A stretch of 12,687 nt of DNA from Bacteroidota bacterium (GCA_030836345.1 JAURQA010000067.1:1-12687); one strand, 5' to 3'. Positions 1-9,757 are shown, numbered from the stretch's first letter. Made by a program: numbers and translations. Notes: a model not told the origin generated them from the letters alone.

Positions 1-65
1 CTGTTTAAGCCTAAATGTTTAACCGCGTATTTTTTAAATTCTTTTCCTATTTCTTCGGGTCTCAT
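1..65 (-). CDS. clpP: Probable ATP-dependent Clp protease proteolytic subunit, N-terminal fragment
   Basis: This is the first 21 codons of an ORF that leaves the window at its left edge. It starts at an ATG (65-63) ten bases after the trigger factor stop. The peptide reads MRPEEIGKEFKKYAVKHLGL, and its GKEFKKYAVKH stretch resembles the start of Bacteroidota ClpP proteins (typically GKEFxKFAxK). ClpP is the serine peptidase barrel that works with ClpX or ClpA, and tig followed by clpP is a common bacterial order. The catalytic Ser-His-Asp residues lie outside the window, so the call rests on a short N-terminal match plus gene order. Co-transcription with tig is inferred from the 10-bp gap. Confidence 0.66.
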   Translation of the reverse strand, partial: MRPEEIGKEFKKYAVKHLGLN

Positions 66-75
66 ATTTACAAAT

Positions 76-1449
76 TTAATGTTTGTGTTCGTTAACCATC
101 TTATAATATTTCTCGATGCTTGTCTTTTTTTCTTTTAAGGTAATAATTTGCTTAATTGCATCATATACCTTTCTATAAACCACTCGATCTCCCATTTGTT
201 CTACAAATTCTCTTTCTTTTAGCTTTTTCTCAACTGTTTCAGCAATAAAGGCATCTTGTATGCTCGCATTCATTCCATATTGACGGTACATGCTCACAAA
301 GTAAATAGAGGCTTCTTCTTTAATATCCTCAGCATTGGCTTTTATTTCTTCTTTTTCCGCTACTTTTTCAACAATAAGTCTTCTTACTAAGGCTTCTCTT
401 TCTTTTGCATATCGCTCATCAATATTTTCCGCATTGTATTCTTTTTCATTAGATGCTTGCAACCATCGTTTTAAAAAGTTGTCTGGTAAGTTTAAACCAT
501 GCTTTTCAATGATATAATCACCAATTTCATGATCCAACCATGTTTGCGCTTCGTTGGCATAATATCGTTCCAAGTTCGCTTTTACTCGATCTCTGTATTC
601 CTCTTCATTTTTGGGAAAATCTTCAGCACCAAACATATTCTTATAAAAGTCCTCGTTTAGCTCCGCTAATGTGCGTCTTTTAACTTCTGTAACTTCAATA
701 GTAAAGGAGTCATTTAAATCATTCACTCCTTCTTTTGGCATGGCCAAAGTGTTTGAAATCACGGTTTCATTATCATTAAAAACCTTTTTAATATTGGCAT
801 TAAGGGTGTCACCAGCTTTAAGACCTAAGAATTTCTTTTGGAGTTTTTTGTCTTCAATCATATTAGCAACAAAAGAGATGGTTGCTTTTTCAACGCCGCC
901 CTCTAAGGCATTACCATCTTCGTTTAATTCCGTTGCAAAGGCATAAATAATATCCTCTCCTTCTGAAACATCTACCACTTCCATATCGCCTGATTGCTCC
1001 CTCGCATGAGCGATATCCTTATCAATCTCTGTTTTGGTGACTTCTAATCTATAGAGAGGTAGTTTATCCTTTTTATCAATTTTTAATTCAAAAGAAGGAG
1101 CCAAGCCTAAATCAAAGGCAAAGGAAAACTCTTCGTTACTTTCTAAATCAATTTTACTCTCTAAAGTATCACTACTCATGGGGTATCCTAGAATATCCAA
1201 TTTGTTTTCAGTAATATATTCATTCAATTTCTTGGATGCCATTGAGTTAAGCTCATCAGCCAGTATGGATTTCCCATACATCTTATTCACCATAGCCATG
1301 GGAGCTTTACCTTGTCTAAAGCCTTTGAGAACAACTTTTTTCTGAAGCTTTTTAACTTCATCATTTACCTTTTGTTCGTAATCTTCTTTTGCTATATCTA
1401 CAACGATTGTAGCATTCAGGTCATCAATTTTGTTGTATTTAACGTTCAC
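76..1449 (-). CDS. tig: Trigger factor, ribosome-associated chaperone
   Basis: A 457-aa trigger factor, the chaperone that docks at the ribosomal exit tunnel and shields nascent chains. The N-terminal ribosome-binding domain carries the signature loop GFRQGKAP at residues 43-50, matching GFRxGxxP at the position it has in E. coli. A diverged PPIase-like middle domain (roughly 150-250) and a helical C-terminal domain (about 260-440, rich in Glu, Lys and Tyr) follow. The length is normal for Bacteroidota members. The start is GTG at 1449-1447: the N-terminus MNVKYNKIDDLNATIVVDIA fits the family and no in-frame ATG lies nearby. It probably forms an operon with the downstream clpP-like gene. The terminator after tRNA-Leu lies upstream of it, so tig probably has its own promoter between 1450 and 1535, but I could not identify a convincing one. 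Confidence 0.96.
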   Translation of the reverse strand: MNVKYNKIDDLNATIVVDIAKEDYEQKVNDEVKKLQKKVVLKGFRQGKAPMAMVNKMYGKSILADELNSMASKKLNEYITENKLDILGYPMSSDTLESKIDLESNEEFSFAFDLGLAPSFELKIDKKDKLPLYRLEVTKTEIDKDIAHAREQSGDMEVVDVSEGEDIIYAFATELNEDGNALEGGVEKATISFVANMIEDKKLQKKFLGLKAGDTLNANIKKVFNDNETVISNTLAMPKEGVNDLNDSFTIEVTEVKRRTLAELNEDFYKNMFGAEDFPKNEEEYRDRVKANLERYYANEAQTWLDHEIGDYIIEKHGLNLPDNFLKRWLQASNEKEYNAENIDERYAKEREALVRRLIVEKVAEKEEIKANAEDIKEEASIYFVSMYRQYGMNASIQDAFIAETVEKKLKEREFVEQMGDRVVYRKVYDAIKQIITLKEKKTSIEKYYKMVNEHKH

Positions 1450-1537
1450 GGGATATTATATGTAATTATTGTACCAAACTTCATCAGCTGACAATCGGTC
1501 AGTTCGAGGCATTTTGCCAAACCCTTAAAACAATCAA

Positions 1538-1562
1538 AAACCCGCATCTTGGATGCAGGTTT
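1538..1562 (-). terminator. Intrinsic terminator downstream of tRNA-Leu
   Basis: The arms 1538-1548 and 1552-1562 form an 11-bp stem (one G-T wobble) around a 3-base loop. On the minus strand the GC-rich stem runs into a T tract (complement of the A run at 1536-1540). It lies 11 bp beyond the 3' end of tRNA-Leu and 89 bp upstream of tig, so it separates the CAP-protein/tRNA transcript from tig/clpP. Confidence 0.75.
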
Positions 1563-1572
1563 TCAATTTAAG

Positions 1573-1654
1573 TGCACGCGGAGGGACTCGAACCCACACA
1601 CCTCACGGCACTAGATCCTAAGTCTAGCGCGTCTACCAATTTCGCCACGCGTGC
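1573..1654 (-). tRNA. tRNA-Leu, anticodon UAG
   Basis: An 82-nt class II tRNA. The acceptor arms GCACGCG (1648-1654 complement) and CGCGTGC (1574-1580 complement) pair over 7 bp, with discriminator A at 1573. The D arm has GCG/CGC with a TTGGTAGA loop. The anticodon stem CTAGA/TCTAG encloses loop CTTAGGA, giving anticodon TAG, which reads CUA and other CUN leucine codons. A 13-nt variable arm fits leucine. The T loop is TTCGAGT. The T stem GTGGG/CCCTC contains one T-T mismatch at its second pair. CCA is not encoded (the 3' flank is CTT after the discriminator). It lies 21 bp after the CAP-protein stop and before an intrinsic terminator, so read-through from that gene is possible. Confidence 0.96.
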
Positions 1655-1675
1655 AAATGGGCTGCAAATATAGCT

Positions 1676-3958
1676 TTATTTTTTATAATCAAAAAGCGCG
1701 ATTTTATATTTGTAAACGCTGCCATCCTTAAGTTTTACTTGAACATCAAATTGATCGCCAGCCTTCGAATTAGCAAGACTTATCGAGGGTTCAAAAATTA
1801 AAGTTTGTAAGGTTAATCCAGGCAATGCTTCTACCCTCACCTTTGAAACCTTCACCGCATTGCCTGCTTTTGAGACAGAAACAGATGCACCAGATAAATT
1901 GGCGTTTAAGGCAAAAGACCATTTTCCAAACAAAAGCATTCGTGGAGCTAGGCCTTCAGGAGGCCAGCACACAAAATGGGTTCTATGATAATCATTCGAA
2001 CGGGTATTACTTGTGTCCAGTAACCAAAATACACTATTATCCTCTGCTGCGCCAAAGCCACAATATTCATTGCCTATATTTAAAAGAGATTGCCTATTGG
2101 CTAACTCAAGACTCCTTCGATCATTCATTAGATTTGTTATGGCTTGTGCAGGATTATTATCTAAAACCCCTTGAACAATTTTAGCCGCCTCTTTTCCCTC
2201 CGGCGTAAAGCATGGGTGCGTGCTGGGTTCAGGGTCTCTCGTAAAAACACCCTTCCCCGAATACATTACTGCGGCAGCCTGGCTGCGTGCTAAGCGTCTT
2301 TGACTTAGGTATAAAGGCTCTAAAATTCCCGCATTTTGTCTGAAATAATTCAAACGACTAATCACCTTTTTCAGCGTACTATCTGGCATACGACCTGGAT
2401 CACAATACCTTGCAGATCCTGTCCAACCCGTTTGGGCCACTTTACGGCCATTTATTTGTTCATACGCAATAGCAGATCCCACAAAACGTTCTTCAAAATC
2501 TCTTTTTGCTATAGCTCCTTTTAATGCATCCAATGGCAATCCTGTTTCCATTTGCAACCCTCGGAATGTTTGCCAGACTTCTTCCATATTACCGGCTTTC
2601 ATTTCAAAATCATACACCTGCTTAAGTAACTTTATTTTAGCATCCTTCAATTCTTTCGTTCGGCCAAAATCGTCAATAAGAGAAGAACACATAAATAATT
2701 TATCATCTAAGATTGTTCGGCTTGACGACTCCTTAAGCCAAGATCTAAAAAAGTTAAATTGGGCATTTTTGATTGTGTTGTTTTTGGGAAAAGAGGTCCT
2801 CCCATCTTCAAACATAATGGCTGTTAATCTTCTACTTACATTTTCATCAGGTTTGCTTAATAATCTTTCCGAATGAAATTCCGTGTAATCTTTGAATTTA
2901 TTTATATGGGTAAACCATTTTTTAAAGAAATAAGCTGCAAGTTTTCTAGTATTGGTTCTTAAACCATAGTCCAAGCATTTAAAAACAAATGCTAAAGAAT
3001 CTTTAATTAAAAATTCATCTACCCCATTTTTTGCATTTTGAAGAATATCATGCTGTTTTGCTTGATAAAACGCTGTGAAGGCCGTATCCACCAGACCGTC
3101 CTCTCCATTAGATGAGTAGCGTGCCATTTTATCTAAAAAATAAGAATTTTGATTAATAAGAAAGAAACTATCACTAGGGAAAAAATACAATCCCTTATTA
3201 ATAATCTCAATAAAGTCGACGGTTACCCCTCGCCTCGCAGATTTTTTTAGGTCAAAGACCAATAGCTGTTTTGCATTCTTTCTCAATAGAGGATGAAGTG
3301 GAAATAGCTCAAGTCCCATTTCTGTATAAAACTGCGCACTATCAAACAAGCCCTCCTTTATATAATATGCGCCCAAGGTGGCAAAAGGCTCCCACATATA
3401 AGTTTTTTGATGCATGGAATCAAAAAATGCATCATACATCCAATAAGAGACAGGCTTTAAAATCTCCACTCCATCAAAAACTTTCCCTTGCTTGTAATAA
3501 GACATGCCCTGCATGGCTCTTGCAATCGTATCGCCCGTCATTTCAAAGTTGTCCCTGTAAAGCAAAATGGCTTTTGAATAACGCTTTTGGGCGTAAGATC
3601 TTAAGGCTTCTTGATTGGTTTTTTTGACAATGCGTTGAACATAAGTGACATATTCTTTTTTTAATGTTTCACTTTCATCTTTTTCAATTCCTTTTTTAAG
3701 AGATTTAACCGCTTTCTTAAAATAATTAATATCTCCTGTTTTATATTTCGACAGCTCACTCATTTCAAGTTCTGCCGCAGCTCGAATAAAATAGCATTCA
3801 ATGGCAGATCTATCCTCTTTCAAACACTTTTCAGTTAGCTTTAATGCCTTGGAATACCTCTTTTGCATCAAATATTCCTTTGCTTTCATCTTGCATTTAT
3901 CATCTGCATTAAGTTGAAGTATACTAAAAACAATTACTAGAAGAAGAAATCTTTTCAT
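1676..3958 (-). CDS. Exported TPR-like protein with C-terminal CAP/SCP domain
   Basis: A 760-aa protein with an apparent Sec signal peptide (MKRFLLLVIVFSILQLNA, cleavage likely near Ala18). Cys22 is not in a lipobox, so it is probably not a lipoprotein. Residues about 20-230 look like TPR or TPR-like helical repeats (for example KAKEYLMQKRYSKALKLTEK). The middle, to about 510, is helical with no motif I recognise. Residues about 530-690 resemble the CAP (SCP/PR-1-like) domain of large secreted bacterial proteins: LNYFRQNAG, a THPCFTPEGKEAA segment, NRQSLLNIGNEYCGFG, then a FVCWPPEG...WSFAL block. A short beta-rich tail closes the protein, with no obvious T9SS sorting domain. It is expected in the periplasm or outside the cell. 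Substrate and role are unknown. The ATG at 3958 is directly followed by the signal peptide. Confidence 0.85.
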   Translation of the reverse strand: MKRFLLLVIVFSILQLNADDKCKMKAKEYLMQKRYSKALKLTEKCLKEDRSAIECYFIRAAAELEMSELSKYKTGDINYFKKAVKSLKKGIEKDESETLKKEYVTYVQRIVKKTNQEALRSYAQKRYSKAILLYRDNFEMTGDTIARAMQGMSYYKQGKVFDGVEILKPVSYWMYDAFFDSMHQKTYMWEPFATLGAYYIKEGLFDSAQFYTEMGLELFPLHPLLRKNAKQLLVFDLKKSARRGVTVDFIEIINKGLYFFPSDSFFLINQNSYFLDKMARYSSNGEDGLVDTAFTAFYQAKQHDILQNAKNGVDEFLIKDSLAFVFKCLDYGLRTNTRKLAAYFFKKWFTHINKFKDYTEFHSERLLSKPDENVSRRLTAIMFEDGRTSFPKNNTIKNAQFNFFRSWLKESSSRTILDDKLFMCSSLIDDFGRTKELKDAKIKLLKQVYDFEMKAGNMEEVWQTFRGLQMETGLPLDALKGAIAKRDFEERFVGSAIAYEQINGRKVAQTGWTGSARYCDPGRMPDSTLKKVISRLNYFRQNAGILEPLYLSQRRLARSQAAAVMYSGKGVFTRDPEPSTHPCFTPEGKEAAKIVQGVLDNNPAQAITNLMNDRRSLELANRQSLLNIGNEYCGFGAAEDNSVFWLLDTSNTRSNDYHRTHFVCWPPEGLAPRMLLFGKWSFALNANLSGASVSVSKAGNAVKVSKVRVEALPGLTLQTLIFEPSISLANSKAGDQFDVQVKLKDGSVYKYKIALFDYKK

Positions 3959-4012
3959 GGTGTTTGTATTTTGAATAAGTTGCGAATTAAATGTATGAAA
4001 TACAACGAAACA

Positions 4013-4037
4013 ATGTCCGTTAATATTTGGAGGACAT
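4013..4037. repeat. Short inverted repeat in the divergent intergenic region
   Basis: ATGTCC (4013-4018) and GGACAT (4032-4037) are perfect inverted 6-bp arms around a 13-base spacer. They lie in the 249-bp gap between the divergent CAP-protein and DUF1697 starts. The right arm overlaps a GGAGG run at 4029-4033. It could be an operator or a weak RNA hairpin, and short arms of this size can also arise by chance. Confidence 0.35.
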
Positions 4038-4042
4038 ATTCA

Positions 4043-4129
4043 ATGTATAAAATTCAGCATTCTACTTCACAAGTCGTTAAAATATCCTTGTATAAGATAG
4101 TGCTACTCTTTTTTCCCTCCTACACTTAG
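4043..4129 (+). CDS. Possible 28-aa small ORF with a strong Shine-Dalgarno site
   Basis: A 28-codon ORF from ATG 4043 to TAG 4129, encoding a basic, hydrophobic peptide with a KIVLLFFPSY-type C-terminal stretch. Its main support is GGAGG at 4029-4033, nine bases before the ATG, in a genome where most genes lack such a site. It sits alone in the 249-bp divergent intergenic region (3959-4207), and the inverted repeat at 4013-4037 overlaps its ribosome-binding site. I recognise no family. It may be a leader peptide, a small membrane peptide or a chance ORF. Confidence 0.2.
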   Translation: MYKIQHSTSQVVKISLYKIVLLFFPSYT

Positions 4130-4207
4130 AAATAATTGTCTTATAAATGCTATTTCAGTAAAACATATCGGGTGGGTTCGTATTTTTTACTTATCATTGC
4201 AGCAATA

Positions 4208-4810
4208 ATGAAGTATATTTCCATATTAGGCGAAAGCAGAAGTTCAAGTACGGGAGACCATGGTATGGACGACCTGCTCAATTTGTATAGGGAATTAGGC
4301 TATACCAGCGTCCAAAATTTTTTAACTGGTGTTAATGTTTTGTTTGAAGGAGATGGTTCTGAAACAGAACAAGAAATTTCACTTAAAATTTCGAAAGCCA
4401 TAGAAAAGAAATTTGGATTTAAGGTTCCAGTTATTGCTCGAACCGTTAAAAATATTGAATTATCAATTAAAGTTAATCCATTTGCCAAAATTTACCGAAC
4501 AGATACGAAAAGTTTACACTTAACTATGCTCTCGGAAGTCCCAACAGAAAAGGCCCTGACCGAAATAGAAAAAGTAAGTTCTCCTCCAGATGAATTTACG
4601 ATAGTTGAAAAAGATGTGTTCTTGCATTGTTTCGGTAAATATGAAGATTCAAAATTGAACACCCATTTTTTTGAAGATAAATTAGGGGTATTGGGCGCTA
4701 CACGTAAATGGCAAATAGTAACCAAACTTGTAGATACTGCTAAACGTTTAGAGAAAGAGGCTGCTGCTGAATTGGAAAATGACACTTCTTCTTATGATGA
4801 CCAAGACTAA
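4208..4810 (+). CDS. DUF1697 family protein, divergent N-terminus
   Basis: A 200-aa protein of the DUF1697 family, whose molecular function is not established. Family hallmarks are MKYISILGE at the start, LYRELGYTSVQNF...NVLFEG near 25-50, KKFGFKVPVIARTVKNIE (about 70-87) followed by NPF, and a C-terminal HFFEDKLGVLGATRKWQIVTK block at about 155-175 that matches the usual TxRxWxTVxKL ending. The normal RGINVGG-type motif after the first strand is replaced by GESRSSSTG, and the usual IQSGN is LTGVN, so this is an unusual member. An acidic Lys/Glu/Asp tail follows. ATG 4208 was chosen because it gives the family N-terminus; the frame stays open upstream to a TTG at 4136, but that extension is not family-like. 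It appears monocistronic, and no clear terminator is seen before ligA. Confidence 0.8.
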   Translation: MKYISILGESRSSSTGDHGMDDLLNLYRELGYTSVQNFLTGVNVLFEGDGSETEQEISLKISKAIEKKFGFKVPVIARTVKNIELSIKVNPFAKIYRTDTKSLHLTMLSEVPTEKALTEIEKVSSPPDEFTIVEKDVFLHCFGKYEDSKLNTHFFEDKLGVLGATRKWQIVTKLVDTAKRLEKEAAAELENDTSSYDDQD

Positions 4811-4926
4811 AAAATAGTCATCCATCAATAGATAAATCTTAAATATATTACATCACATACTTTTCTATTTTCGTCATGGGAAAAATGGTGTAAAAGCTCA
4901 TTATATTATTGCTTAACATTGCATAA

Positions 4927-6957
<2,031 letters not shown>

Positions 6958-6967
6958 AAAACGTTCA

Positions 6968-7507
6968 TTGAAAACCAAGCTAAGATATAAAATAGGAGCT
7001 AAAATTATTGCTAAAATTGCGCATAAACGCAAAAGAAAATTAGGCATACCCAACTATCCTGTAAGCAAAAATTTACTATTTATTTTAGATGAAAACATAC
7101 TCTCAAACAGCACTTTAATCGATGCATTTGAGAGAAAATTAATTTCGGAGGGTAAGGAGATTCATCGACTTGTATTTTTTAATAAAACAAAGAATATACC
7201 TGCTGAAAAACTGGATAACACCACTTTTATTAGCCGTAAAGATTTAACTCTTTGGGGTTCTCCAAAAACAAAGCAATGCAAAAAAATCATAAATACGTCT
7301 TATGACTTTGCAATAAACCTCGATATGAATGGTGAGGAGTCCTTAAATTCATTAATATCCTTAAGTAAAGCAGTTTGTCGAGTTGGCTATTTTAGGTCAA
7401 ATAAATCGGTCCGCTGCTATGATCTCAGTATTGGCTTACAAGAGAAAACATATACCTTTCCCAATTTCTTAACGGATATTGATACCTACTTACATAGAAT
7501 TCAGTAG
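6968..7507 (+). CDS. DUF6913 family protein
   Basis: A 179-aa protein with a strongly basic N-terminus (KIGAKIIAKIAHKRKRK) and an alpha/beta body, with segments LLFILDEN, HRLVFF, DLTLWG, YDFAINLDM and CRVGYF. It resembles the small Bacteroidota DUF6913 proteins, which are often encoded next to ligA and dapA; their function is unknown. The start is TTG at 6968, ten bases after the ligA stop: the only internal methionine in frame is about residue 119, and no upstream in-frame ATG exists. The basic amphipathic N-terminus might contact membrane or nucleic acid, which is inference only. There is no signal peptide or transmembrane segment. Confidence 0.72.
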   Translation: MKTKLRYKIGAKIIAKIAHKRKRKLGIPNYPVSKNLLFILDENILSNSTLIDAFERKLISEGKEIHRLVFFNKTKNIPAEKLDNTTFISRKDLTLWGSPKTKQCKKIINTSYDFAINLDMNGEESLNSLISLSKAVCRVGYFRSNKSVRCYDLSIGLQEKTYTFPNFLTDIDTYLHRIQ

Positions 7508-7521
7508 ATTTGTTAAAGAAC

Positions 7522-7857
7522 ATGGACCGAGACGAAAAAAAGGCTTTTCTCAATGCGGTATGCAAACCAATTTTGGGAGCATTAAAGGGGAAAAAAATGC
7601 CTTTTCAATCAGCAAATACTTACATGGTGGTTTTTATCGGTTCCAATGATAAGATTTGTCTCCGACTGCCGATAGAAAAATACCTAAACCTTTCCCAAAT
7701 ACCCTCTGCGAATCACCCCAAAGAACATGGAAGTATGATGAAAGATTTCATTGTAATCCCAGATGATTTATTGACTTCTGAAGGAGTTTTGGAAAATTTG
7801 CTTAACGCATCATTGAAACATGTGAACAGCTTAAAACCAAAAAACAATGCTAAATAA
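7522..7857 (+). CDS. TfoX/Sxy N-terminal-domain-like small protein
   Basis: An 111-aa soluble protein resembling the TfoX N-terminal domain. It has an initial helix DEKKAFLNAVCKPI, a strand pair YMVVFIGSNDKICLRLP, a central turn with HPKEHGSMMKDFIVIP, and the closing helix LLNASLKHVNSLKPK. The MKDFIVIP and SLKPK pieces are typical of the family. Stand-alone versions are widespread and functionally uncharacterised, so competence regulation should not be inferred. ATG 7522 was chosen; an in-frame TTG at 7510 would add four residues and lies two bases after the DUF6913 stop. The 3' end overlaps the next gene by 11 bp, which suggests translational coupling. Confidence 0.65.
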   Translation: MDRDEKKAFLNAVCKPILGALKGKKMPFQSANTYMVVFIGSNDKICLRLPIEKYLNLSQIPSANHPKEHGSMMKDFIVIPDDLLTSEGVLENLLNASLKHVNSLKPKNNAK

Positions 7858-8860
7858 ATTCCTTAAAATAATTGCACTGCTCGTATTGTCTGTTTATGCA
7901 TTGGTAGCTGCTAAGAAAGTTCTAATACCTCTATTTATAGCTATCTTAATTTGGTTTATCATTTTTGAGATTACGACAAAAATTCAAAGTAGTAAAATAG
8001 GCAAATTTAGGTTTCCCCGATGGATAGCCTATCTTTTTTCTACTATTATCATTGCTACCGCTGGCTATTTTATTTTGGACGCCATGATTCATAATTTAAA
8101 AGAAATTAATGAGTTGGCGCCAAAATATCAGCAAAATTTGCGCAACTTTGAAACTTGGGCAAGGAATAAATACCATTTAGACCTAGAAATGATTTCTGTA
8201 GGTTGGTTAAAAGAGATGGATATACAGGCCTTGGCTGGTTCACTACTAAATCAACTTTCGGGATTAGTAAGCAATAGCTTTATGATTGTTTTATATATCA
8301 TTTTTATAATTATTGAATCCGAATATTTCACGCCCAAATTAAAAAAATCCATTCCAAATAAATCGGCTTTACTAAATACCGTTGAAGTTTTAAATAGTAT
8401 AAAAAAATCGATGGGCAACTACATTATACTTAAAACAGGAGTAAGCCTTATCACTGGAGTATCTTCTTATATTATTTTACTAATAATTGGAGTTGATCTA
8501 GCTTTCTTTTGGGCCTTACTTATCTTTTTATTGAACTATATTCCGAGTGTTGGTTCCTTAATAGCCACAATTTTTCCATCGCTAGTAGCCTTGTTTCAAT
8601 TTGGAGCACTGCAACCGTTCTTGCTTGTTTTATTTGCAATAGGAACTTTACAAATTGTAGTAGGAAACTTTATAGAACCCAAAGTTTTCGTAGATAAATT
8701 AAATATTAATGGCTTTGTTGTAATCCTTGCATTATCTGTTTGGGGAGCCATTTGGGGTGTAGCAGGAATGGTATTAAGTGTTCCTATTGTCCTTGTAACC
8801 ATTGCCATATTTGATCAATTTCCACAAACGAAGGGAATTTCAATATTCCTAAAATCATAA
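7847..8860 (+). CDS. AI-2E family (PerM/YdiK-type) membrane transporter
   Basis: A 337-aa polytopic membrane protein with about eight hydrophobic segments: two near residues 5-42, one at about 58-80, one at about 145-165, and a dense set from about 195 to 325. A soluble loop lies between about 85 and 140. The family signature is the IEPKVFVDKLNINGFVVILAL block near 280-300, followed by WGAIWGVAGMVLSVPIVL, which matches the xIxPxxxG...WGxxWGxxGxxLAVP pattern of AI-2E/UPF0118 permeases. Members export or exchange varied small solutes; the autoinducer name comes from one E. coli protein and no substrate can be assigned here. The start ATG lies inside the end of the TfoX-like gene, and dapA begins 33 bp downstream. 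Confidence 0.88.
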   Translation: MLNKFLKIIALLVLSVYALVAAKKVLIPLFIAILIWFIIFEITTKIQSSKIGKFRFPRWIAYLFSTIIIATAGYFILDAMIHNLKEINELAPKYQQNLRNFETWARNKYHLDLEMISVGWLKEMDIQALAGSLLNQLSGLVSNSFMIVLYIIFIIIESEYFTPKLKKSIPNKSALLNTVEVLNSIKKSMGNYIILKTGVSLITGVSSYIILLIIGVDLAFFWALLIFLLNYIPSVGSLIATIFPSLVALFQFGALQPFLLVLFAIGTLQIVVGNFIEPKVFVDKLNINGFVVILALSVWGAIWGVAGMVLSVPIVLVTIAIFDQFPQTKGISIFLKS

Positions 8861-8881
8861 GTATTAAAATCGAATTCTACT

Positions 8882-8889
8882 TACCTTTG
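8882..8889 (+). promoter_or_regulatory. Candidate Bacteroidota -7 element before dapA
   Basis: TACCTTTG matches the Bacteroidota -7 consensus TAnnTTTG exactly and lies four bases before the dapA ATG, in the only gap (33 bp) before it. No TTG-type -33 element is seen at 17-23 bp upstream, so it may be chance. If real, it would give a nearly leaderless dapA transcript. Confidence 0.22.
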
Positions 8890-8893
8890 AACC

Positions 8894-9757
8894 ATGTTAA
8901 ATCTGCATGGTGCAGCCACAGCTGTAGTTACCCCCTTTAAAGATGATTTAAGTGTCGATTACGAAGCGTTAAGTAACATAATAGAACATCTTATTACTCA
9001 TAAGACAAACTATTTAGTTGCCTTAGGAACCACTGGTGAAGTGGCCACGTTAAACGGTGAGGAGAAACAAAAAATTGTCCGACACTTTGTTCATAGAGTG
9101 AATGGAAGGGTTCCCATAGTGGTTGGTATTGGGGGAAATAATACAGCGGCAATTACAGCCGACCTACAATCCTTTGATTTAAGCGGTATTTCGGCAGTAC
9201 TATCGGTAAGTCCATATTACAATAAACCTAACCAGTCAGGCATTATAAATCATTATAAGCAAGTGGCAGAAGCATCACCCCTACCCATAATAATATACAA
9301 TGTTCCAGGAAGAACTGGGAGTAATATGACCGCAGGAACGCAGCTTGAAATTGCTAAACTATCTAATGTTATTGCCACCAAAGAGGCAAGTGGAAACATG
9401 GAGCAAATCATGGATATACTAGCTCACAAACCAGCTAATTTTGAGGTAATTAGTGGTGATGATGCCCTTACATTTCCGATGATGTGTTTAGGAGCCGCCG
9501 GCGTAATATCTGTTGTAAACCATGCCATTCCATCTGCTTTTAATGAGATGGTACATTTATGCAACCAAAAAAACTATTCAAAGGCGCGTGAAATACACGA
9601 AGCATCTCTTGCCCTTTGTGGCGCTATTTTTGAAGATGGGAGTCCCGGAGGGATTAAGGAGATTTTAAACGAAATGGAATTATGCTCCACCGTCTGTCGT
9701 CCTCCATTGCACCCAGTAAATGAAGAACTTGCAAAACGTTTGCGAGAAATGATTTAA
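8894..9757 (+). CDS. dapA: 4-hydroxy-tetrahydrodipicolinate synthase
   Basis: A 287-aa class I aldolase-type enzyme that condenses pyruvate with L-aspartate-4-semialdehyde, the first committed step to diaminopimelate and lysine. Active-site residues are visible, each two positions later than in E. coli DapA: Thr46-Thr47 in GTTGE, Tyr109 in SPYYNKPNQ, Tyr135 and Arg140 in YNVPGRTGSN, and the Schiff-base lysine Lys163 in ATKEASGN. The GDDALTFPMMCLGAAGVISV segment is also typical. The TIM barrel is complete and only slightly shorter than usual. It ends the rightward run from ligA. Its TAA overlaps the stop of the convergent merR gene in a shared TTAA, leaving no room for a dedicated terminator. 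Confidence 0.98.
   Translation: MLNLHGAATAVVTPFKDDLSVDYEALSNIIEHLITHKTNYLVALGTTGEVATLNGEEKQKIVRHFVHRVNGRVPIVVGIGGNNTAAITADLQSFDLSGISAVLSVSPYYNKPNQSGIINHYKQVAEASPLPIIIYNVPGRTGSNMTAGTQLEIAKLSNVIATKEASGNMEQIMDILAHKPANFEVISGDDALTFPMMCLGAAGVISVVNHAIPSAFNEMVHLCNQKNYSKAREIHEASLALCGAIFEDGSPGGIKEILNEMELCSTVCRPPLHPVNEELAKRLREMI

Noticed and set aside
335..946. Plus-strand ORFs of 60 and 91 codons
   Set aside because: Both are antisense to tig, whose reading frame is fully supported.
1488..1502. CTGAC-5-GTCAG inverted repeat upstream of tig
   Set aside because: Arms are only 5 bp, with no T tract and no promoter element to anchor an operator.
1825..2184. 119-codon plus-strand ORF
   Set aside because: It is antisense to the CAP-like domain of the minus-strand gene, which has clear family motifs. 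The antisense protein is His/Leu/Gln-rich and resembles nothing.
3271..3627. 118-codon plus-strand ORF
   Set aside because: Antisense to the N-terminal repeats of the same exported protein; composition is not protein-like and there is no start context.
4136..4207. TTG start extending DUF1697 by 24 residues
   Set aside because: The family begins with the MKYI-type strand at ATG 4208; the extension has no family counterpart.
7522..7857. Competence regulator Sxy/TfoX
   Set aside because: Only the N-terminal-like domain is present and Bacteroidota versions have no known competence role, so only a family-level call is justified.
7847..8860. Quorum-sensing autoinducer-2 exporter
   Set aside because: Family membership is clear but the substrate varies widely, and nothing nearby suggests quorum sensing.
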